Source: Desmodus rotundus (Eukaryota; Chordata; Mammalia; Chiroptera; Phyllostomidae). From it: DNA of 64,000 nucleotides. The position numbers and the translations under genes were made by a program. Position 1 is the first letter of the stretch; each line of letters begins with the position of its first letter. Below are positions 58,403 to 64,000 of this stretch, piece after piece. The stretch is taken from NCBI RefSeq assembly GCF_022682495.2, contig NC_071398.1:31561426-31625425 (forward strand), read 5' to 3'. The notes under the pieces are model-generated. The model worked only from the letters and a program-made list of their open reading frames with translations. It ran no database searches and was not told the origin of the DNA.

Positions 58403-58783
58403 CTTGTGCTCCCTGGGGGCTGCTGAGCAGCACAGCCTTGGTGCTGGACCTTGGCAATTGTCCCCCTGCACAGGAGCTCCCTTTGCAAAGTCTTCCTCTG
58501 TCCTGTAGGGTCTTAGTTCTTAGGAGTGTGGTCTATGCATCAACAGGGGGTGGGGGTGGGCCTGGTCCACCCACATCTTGAGGCCTTCCAAGAAGACCCC
58601 TCTGGCAGCCCAACCTCATGTCTCCCAAACTCAGACCCTATCCACTGTGGGCCTGGGGTTACCAGTCCCCAGAGCCTCTGAGGTCCCACCTGCTTCTCTG
58701 CCTCCACCCCTGTCCCCTCCCACCACTGCTTGATGCTGGCTCCTCCATGCATCACATTCCCAGGTTTGGCAACAGCTGGTTGA

Positions 58784-58795
58784 GCTTAATTAAGC
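58784..58795. promoter_or_regulatory. Palindrome GCTTAATTAAGC, possible paired homeodomain site
   Basis: Perfect 12-base palindrome centred on TTAATTAA, followed by an A+T-rich stretch to 58855. The 12-mer GAGCTTAATTAA is shared exactly with 47943-47954. Confidence 0.3.
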
Positions 58796-59739
58796 CCCAC
58801 AGTACCAGGTTCCACCTGGCAAGGAATTAACAATAATAACAAAATAGCAAACATCCAAAAAGGGGGTGTGAAGAGGCAGGCAGTGGGTGGCGGCCTCCAG
58901 AGGCAGCTCTCAGGTCCTCACTGTCCCATACCAGTGCAGGGACTGCTCGAACAGTGCTTGACATTCTTTGCACTGGCACAGTGGCCTTGGTCTGCCAGTG
59001 CCTCCGTGCCCTCGTCGTGTAAGCAGCAGCCTCACTCCACAGTCTCAGTTCTTAGGAGCTGGGCTTGGTACACCCACATCCTGGGACCCTGAGGAGGTCC
59101 AGCTTCAGGAGACTCAATAATGTGCAGAGTCCCTGTGTGGCTGTCCAGGGAATGGGCAAGTTCCCAGCTCACCAGGGTCCGGGCAGAATGACACGTGAGC
59201 TGTGGTGGAGGCCCTATGCAATGTGTTTCAGGAGTAGGGAGGCTGGGTGGCTGGGTGCCAGATTTTGGATGAGATTCAAAGGGCTTCACTGACAATGTTT
59301 TGGCCCTCCGTAAGGGGGATGTGAGCAAAGGCAGTGTGAGTGGAGGGGCTGGAACAGGGGCTGGGCACAGCCACAGAGCCAGCACTGTCCTTGGACAGGC
59401 TCATGGCCTTGTGTGCCATGAATTCTTTTGCTCATGGATCTGGCACTCTGCAGAGGTGGCTCTAGGAGGGGCCTGAGTCCCAGCCCGCAGGGTTGGAGTG
59501 TCAGGGAGACTCGCCTGACTCCCAAGTTAGTGCTCCATTCACAGCACCAGAAACACCCATCACCTCCCCAAGGTGAGGGTCTGGGGTCCTCCGGGAAGCA
59601 CTCTCAAGTTGACTCCAGAGAAGAGGGCTGGCTATTTGGACACACCCCAGAAAGGCACTTTCCAGGAGACTTAGTGTTGGACAGGACTGGTTAGGGAATC
59701 ATGAGGTCCACCTGTGCACTCAGATTGGCTCCTTCAAAA

Positions 59740-59755
59740 ATGTTATGCATAACAT
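59740..59755. other. Perfect 16-bp palindrome
   Basis: ATGTTATGCATAACAT reads the same on both strands. Its core resembles bZIP (C/EBP, PAR) or POU dimer sites. No repeat family explains it. Confidence 0.6.
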
Positions 59756-59942
59756 GTACCCCATTGGCTTCCAAAAGGAGTTTGGGACATGCAAGGAAAT
59801 AATAGAATTTTGCAAACAGAAGTGGCAGGTTAATTACATAAATTATTATACTCCACGTCAGTCTGAAGTTTTATTCTGAACTTCCTGGCACCTAAGGCAA
59901 AAAGGGAGGCAAGAAGGATGTGTTAGCTATAGATTTATGGGT

Positions 59943-60159
59943 TTTTAAAAAAGATTTTACTTATTTATTTTTAGAGCATGGAAGGGAAGGCAAAAGAGAG
60001 GGAGAGAAACATCAATCTGTGGTTGCCTCTTGAGCGCCCCCTACTGGGCATCTGGCCTACAACCCAGGCATGTGGTCATGTACCCTGACTGGGTATCGAG
60101 CCGGCAACCCTTTGGTTCTCAGGACAGTGCTCAGTCCACTGAGCCACATGCAGCCAGGG
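59943..60159 (-). mobile_element. VES-type bat SINE
   Basis: Complete structure from the 'aaaagattttacttatttat' tail end to the head end 'gagccacatgcagccaggg'. A few extra bases lie in the head region ('gtggtcatgtaccctgactg'). Flanking duplication is not clear. Confidence 0.9.
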
Positions 60160-60249
60160 AAGATGCATGTTTGTATGCTAAGTTTTTCAGGAAATTGTAG
60201 GAGAGGAAGGAGCTCTCAATCGAAAGCCATGAAAGGCCTGGAATGGGTC

Positions 60250-60370
60250 CCCCTTCTCTGACCTCAAGAAAATCACTTAGCTTGCCTAAAGCAGGAATAG
60301 TAATAGTGTCACCTGCTTCCTTGGGTGGTGGCCAGGCTTGGGAGCACAGTGCAAACTGTAAAGTGATTGT
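60250..60370 (+). repeat. MIR SINE fragment
   Basis: 'tctgacctcaagaaaatcac' then 'ttagcttgcctaaagcagga' and 'gagcacagtgcaaactgtaa' follow sense MIR. Confidence 0.5.
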
Positions 60371-60854
60371 GGACTCTCAATATAAGTTACTGTATTACAG
60401 TAAGTTCCTGAGAGCAAGGATGAGGTCACACCTGCTGGTCAGGTCAGGCCATTCGTCTTTATGTTTCCAGGTCAGCCCAGGTCTGTGCCTGTAGTCCTGA
60501 TGTAACTATCAGGACAACCTCCTTTCACTCTCCTTGGCTTGGAGGATGAATTTTATGGTTACCATATGTGTGTATATGCATTTATATTTCTGTTTTATTA
60601 ATAATATATTAATAAATTGGAGCCCCTGATCTCCAGGGGCACCTGTTATGAAAGAGTTACAAGACACTAAATCCAGAGAGCAAGCAGGGATGTTGTCTGA
60701 AAGATGTCACATTGAAAACATAGATTGATTCCACAGCTCACAGGGGCCTTTGTCCTTCATCTTAAAGGCTGGGAATGAGAAGGAAAAGATGTGGGAAGCA
60801 AGCTCTGGGCAGCTCCTTGCACACTCCTTGCCGTGGGCACTTGGAGAGAGCTCT

Positions 60855-60995
60855 GCTACCTCCTGTGTGACTTTGGCAAGAAATGAAACCTCTTAATGGA
60901 AACTTATCTTCTCATCTGCAAACCAAGGTTGTTGTGAGGGTAAGAAACAGTTGGGTAAATCACCAGGCATCATGCCTGAAGCAGAAAAGGCAGGT
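60855..60995 (+). repeat. MIR SINE
   Basis: 'tgtgtgactttggcaagaaa' then 'ttctcatctgcaaaccaagg', 'ttgttgtgagggtaagaaac' and 'caccaggcatcatgcctgaa' follow sense MIR closely. Confidence 0.7.
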
Positions 60996-62139
60996 GGCAT
61001 TATGACTCCTGTCATCGTTACCACATGTGCATTAACCTTTCCACAATTTTCTTCTTCAGCAAAACCCATGAGTCACCCTTCCTGGGACCAGATGGCTTCC
61101 ACCTTTTTCTGTGTGAAGGGGAGGTAGTTAATTATAAGTTCATTTTGTTATCAGAAATATGTCTTTTCAGAATTTCTATTTCTTCTTGTGTCAGTTTGGT
61201 AATTTGTATTCTTCAAGGGGTTTGTCCATTTCCTCTAGTTGTCAAATTTATTGGCATTAAAGTTGTTTGTAATATTCTCTTTTTTCCCTTTTAATTTCTA
61301 TAGGATCTGTGGTGATGTCTTAACTTTCATTCCTTACACTGGAAATTTGTGTCTTTCTCTCTCTCTGTCTCTTTCTAATCTAGCTAGGAGTTAATTTTAT
61401 TAATATTTCAAAGAACTTTCTGGGTTTTTCATTTTTTCTGTTGTTTTTTCAATTTCTATTTCATTGATTTCTGCTCCTTATATCCTTTCTTACATTTTAA
61501 ACTTAATTTGCTCATCTTTTTCTAGATTTTCAAGGTGGAAGCTTAGAGATTTTATTTAAAACTGTTAGTCTTTTTAAACACAAGCATGTAAAGATATACT
61601 TTTTACTTTAAGCACTGCTTTGGTTATAGCACACAAAATTTGATATTTCATGTTTTCATTATTATTCAGTTCAAAATATTATCTAATTCTTTGTGATTTG
61701 TTTTGCTCATTGGTTATTGAAAAGTTTTTTTGTTTAATTTCCAAACATTTCAGAGAATTTTACAGATATTTTAGTGTAAATGATTTCCAACTACAACTAG
61801 AGAATATATCTTGTATAATTTTAATTCTTTCTTATTTATTGAGACAGTTTATGGTAAATACCCCACATGTATTTAAAAATGTATGTGTGTATTTGGCTCT
61901 TGTTGTGTGGAGCGCCCTGTAATGTTGGTCAGGTTGTGTTGTTTGATAGTGTTTACACCCTTCCTGATCTTCAATCAATTCCTGAGAGAGTAGTGTTAAA
62001 ATCTCCAACCATAATCATAGATTTGTCTCCCTTTAGATCTCTTAGTTTTTGCTTCATATATTTTGAAGCTCTTATTAAGTGCATACTCATTTATGACTGT
62101 TTTTGCCTTCCTGATGTATTGAAAATACCTGTATTTCAC

Positions 62140-62356
62140 TTTTTTTAAGAGAGAGGGAGAGAGGGGAAGGGAGGGAGAAAGAGAGGGAGAGAAACATCAG
62201 TGTGAGAGAAAAACATTGATTAGTTACCTGTCATACATTCCCTGACCAGGGACTGAACCTGCAACCAAGGCATATGCCCCATCTGGGAATCGAACCGGAA
62301 ACCTTTCACTTTGAGGGTTTCGAGGCCCAACCAACTGAGCCACACTGATCAGGGCT
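62140..62356 (-). mobile_element. VES-type bat SINE inside L1M
   Basis: Complete SINE with a long GA-rich middle and a head ending 'gagccacactgatcagggc'. It splits the L1M, so it is younger than it. Confidence 0.9.
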
Positions 62357-63214
62357 TATCTTCATTATTGAAGGAACTCTTTTTTTGCAGTATATAGAAT
62401 TTTAGGTTCACAGTTTTTTTCCTTAAATATGTCATTCCACTATATTCTGGCCTGCAAAGAAGTCAGCTGTATTTCTCATCTTTGTTCCCTTGTAATGTGT
62501 CTCTTTCTCTGGCAGCTTTTAAAGTGGTCTCTTTATCTTTGGTTTTAAGATGTTCCTCAATATGTTTTTTTTAATGTTTATGCTGCTTAGGTTTGATTGA
62601 TTTGTGGGTTTATATTTTTCATCAAATTTGGAAAATTACCTGTTATTATTTCTTCAAATATTTTTTCTACTAACTCTCTTTCTTCTCCTTCTGGGACTTA
62701 AATTATATACATACATAGACTGCCTCGTATTGCCCCACAGGTCACTGAGGGTCTTTGTTGATTTTTAAAAAGGCTATTTTTTTCTCTGTGCTTATATTTG
62801 GATATGTTTTATGGATCTCTTCAAGTTAACAAATTGTTTCTTCTGTAGTTTAATCTGCTGTTAGGCTTACCCAGTGAAATTTTCATTTCCAATTCTGCAT
62901 TTTTCAGTTCTACACTTTCCATTCTGTTGGAAATTATGTCATTCTGAATGGAAAGTTCTACACTTTCCATTCTTTCCGTCCATAGTTTCTATTCTGTTGA
63001 GAGTTTCCAACTCTTCACTCACATTTTCATTTTGTTTTAAATCTTTCTTTTGTAATTTCAACATCTTTGTCATCTGCGGGTCTGTTCTATTGACCAGAAC
63101 TTCTTTTTTATTTTCCAGTTAAACTTTCCTGCTTCTTGGAATATTTAATATTTTTCTATTGTGTGCTAGACATTGTCAACCCTATGTTGTTGGGAGTCTG
63201 GATTGTGTTGTAGT

Positions 63215-63222
63215 CTTTACAG
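63215..63222. repeat. 8-bp target-site duplication, left copy
   Basis: CTTTACAG here pairs with CTTTAAAG at 63437-63444, one mismatch. Eight bases is the hAT-type duplication length. Confidence 0.85.
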
Positions 63223-63436
63223 CAGGGGTGTCAAACTCATTTTCCCTGGGGACCACATCAGCCTCACAGTTGCCTTCAAAGGGCCGAATGTAATTTTAGG
63301 ACTGTATAAATGTAACTACTCCTTAACAGTTCAGTGAAAGCTGGGCGCTGCTGCCAGGTAGAAACAAGGTGCCAGGCCAGATAAAACAAAGTGGAGGGCT
63401 GGATTCGGCCCGCGGGCTTTGTGTTTGCCACCTCTG
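63223..63436. mobile_element. hAT-superfamily MITE inside L1M
   Basis: The 214-bp element has terminal inverted repeats CAGGGGTGTCAAACTCA on the left and CAGAGGTGGCAAACACA (reverse of the right end), agreeing at 14 of 17 positions. It contains an internal GGCCCGCGGGC-type palindrome near 63408 and no coding frame. The 8-bp target duplication and the continuity of the L1M text across the gap show a cut-and-paste insertion. It needs a transposase encoded elsewhere. I am unsure of the named subfamily. Confidence 0.85.
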
Positions 63437-63444
63437 CTTTAAAG
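63437..63444. repeat. 8-bp target-site duplication, right copy
   Basis: CTTTAAAG, pairing with 63215-63222. The L1M text continues immediately after it. Confidence 0.85.
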
Positions 63445-64000
63445 GGTGTTGAGTTTTGCTGTGGTAGAGAGGTTACTGGAAGCTTGGCTTGATCTGTCAG
63501 AGCTTGGTTTGGGGCTTTGTTAGGGCAGGATCTCAAGATAGTCCTACTCCTGAGTTCTGAGATGGTCAGTAGGGTCTGTCTGCTCTAGCTGTTTAGACTG
63601 CACAGTGTCCGCCGGTACTGCATCAACTTCAGACTCTCCAGTCCACTTGCAGCACTTAGTGGTTCTCTGCCAGAGTGGAGTCCCACCTTGCATATTACAC
63701 CTTACAACACAAAGACTCAGGGAACACCTTGTGCAGATTTCTGGGCCTCCTTTACACAACTTGCTACTCCCTGTACTCTGCAAATTGTAGACACCTCAGA
63801 ACCCTGACTTCCACCTGTGTTTCCTCTGCTGTTGAGACCACTGCACTGCATTGGAGCTCTGCATCCTCATGCTGGTTTGGGAAGGGCTTCCAGGCAGAAA
63901 GCTGGGGTGAATGTGGAGCTTACTGCTGTGCAATTCCCGAACACATTTGTAGCACATACCTTGTCCAGTTCAATAGTTATCTGTAGCAGGAGGGTAAGTC

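Larger units (their letters stand above)
58403..59942. other. Unique non-coding DNA
   Basis: No gene is supported. Two perfect palindromes are noted at 58784-58795 and 59740-59755. Confidence 0.5.
60160..61040. other. Unique DNA with two MIR pieces
   Basis: No gene is supported. MIR fragments are listed separately, and the A+T-rich stretch at 60555-60625 is unassigned. Confidence 0.45.
61110..64000 (-). mobile_element. Ancient L1M LINE, antisense, runs off the window
   Basis: Reading the plus strand, reversed ORF2 text comes first ('gtcagtttggtaatttgtat', 'ttctatttcattgatttctg', 'cactgctttggttatagcac', 'ttagtttttgcttcatatat'). Reversed ORF1 and 5' region follow ('gccccacaggtcactgaggg', 'tttaatctgctgttaggctt', 'gtcatctgcgggtctgttct', 'gggctttgttagggcaggat'). 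The order shows an old L1M in the minus direction whose 5' end lies at or past the right edge. It is full of stops. A SINE (62140-62356) and a hAT MITE (63223-63436) were inserted into it later. Confidence 0.75.

Noticed and set aside
58033..58581. 182-codon His/Thr-rich open frame
   Set aside because: It is produced by the CA-rich microsatellite.

Overview
This window looks like a gene-poor nuclear stretch of a mammalian genome, most probably a bat. The main evidence is eight tRNA-derived SINEs whose shared plan (tRNA-like head, CT-rich middle, short A/T-rich tail) matches the VES SINEs of bats. Around them lie a young bat-type L1 3' end, a HAL1-type LINE, a mariner remnant, a hAT MITE and the usual ancient mammalian repeats (MIR, L2, MLT1/MaLR, L1M/HAL1, MER5). 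No bacterial or viral gene organisation is present. I found no host protein-coding exon, tRNA, rRNA or small RNA gene that I can defend. The long open frames are chance frames in G+C-rich DNA or pieces of transposons.

Layout. 0-3.4 kb: unique DNA, MIR pieces, an L1M fragment and one SINE. 3.4-6.04 kb: a full-length HAL1-like LINE (5' region, broken ORF1, no ORF2) inside a 13-bp target-site duplication (TSD). 7.07-8.24 kb: a 5'-inverted (twin-primed) young L1 3' end inside a 17-bp TSD. 8.2-37.5 kb: mostly unique DNA with scattered ancient repeats and two GGAT/TCCA microsatellites. 36.7-38.4 kb: two SINEs lie between the two copies of an ungapped 102-bp direct duplication; the second copy abuts a 20-bp TG/CA palindrome. 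38.7-39.8 kb: L1M pieces and an antisense MLT1-like LTR. 40.9-43.6 kb: ancient HAL1/L1M ORF1-type fragments with two SINEs. 43.6-45.2 kb: decayed antisense endogenous-retrovirus pol. 45.2-60 kb: ancient repeats, a mariner transposase remnant and several AT-rich islands with clustered transcription-factor-like motifs that resemble enhancers. 61-64 kb: a 3-kb antisense L1M running off the window, interrupted by one SINE and one hAT MITE with an 8-bp TSD.

How it works together. Nothing here forms a pathway or operon. The stretch reads as an intergenic or long-intronic region whose possible function is cis-regulatory (candidates at 40.06, 46.35, 47.94, 50.96-51.30, 55.85 and 58.78 kb) and whose structure was shaped by LINE retrotransposition. 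I did not find a previously undescribed system. The observations most worth checking are the 102-bp proximal duplication, the TSD-flanked HAL1, the twin-primed L1 and the candidate enhancers. All repeat-family names come from recognition of sequence, not from a database search.
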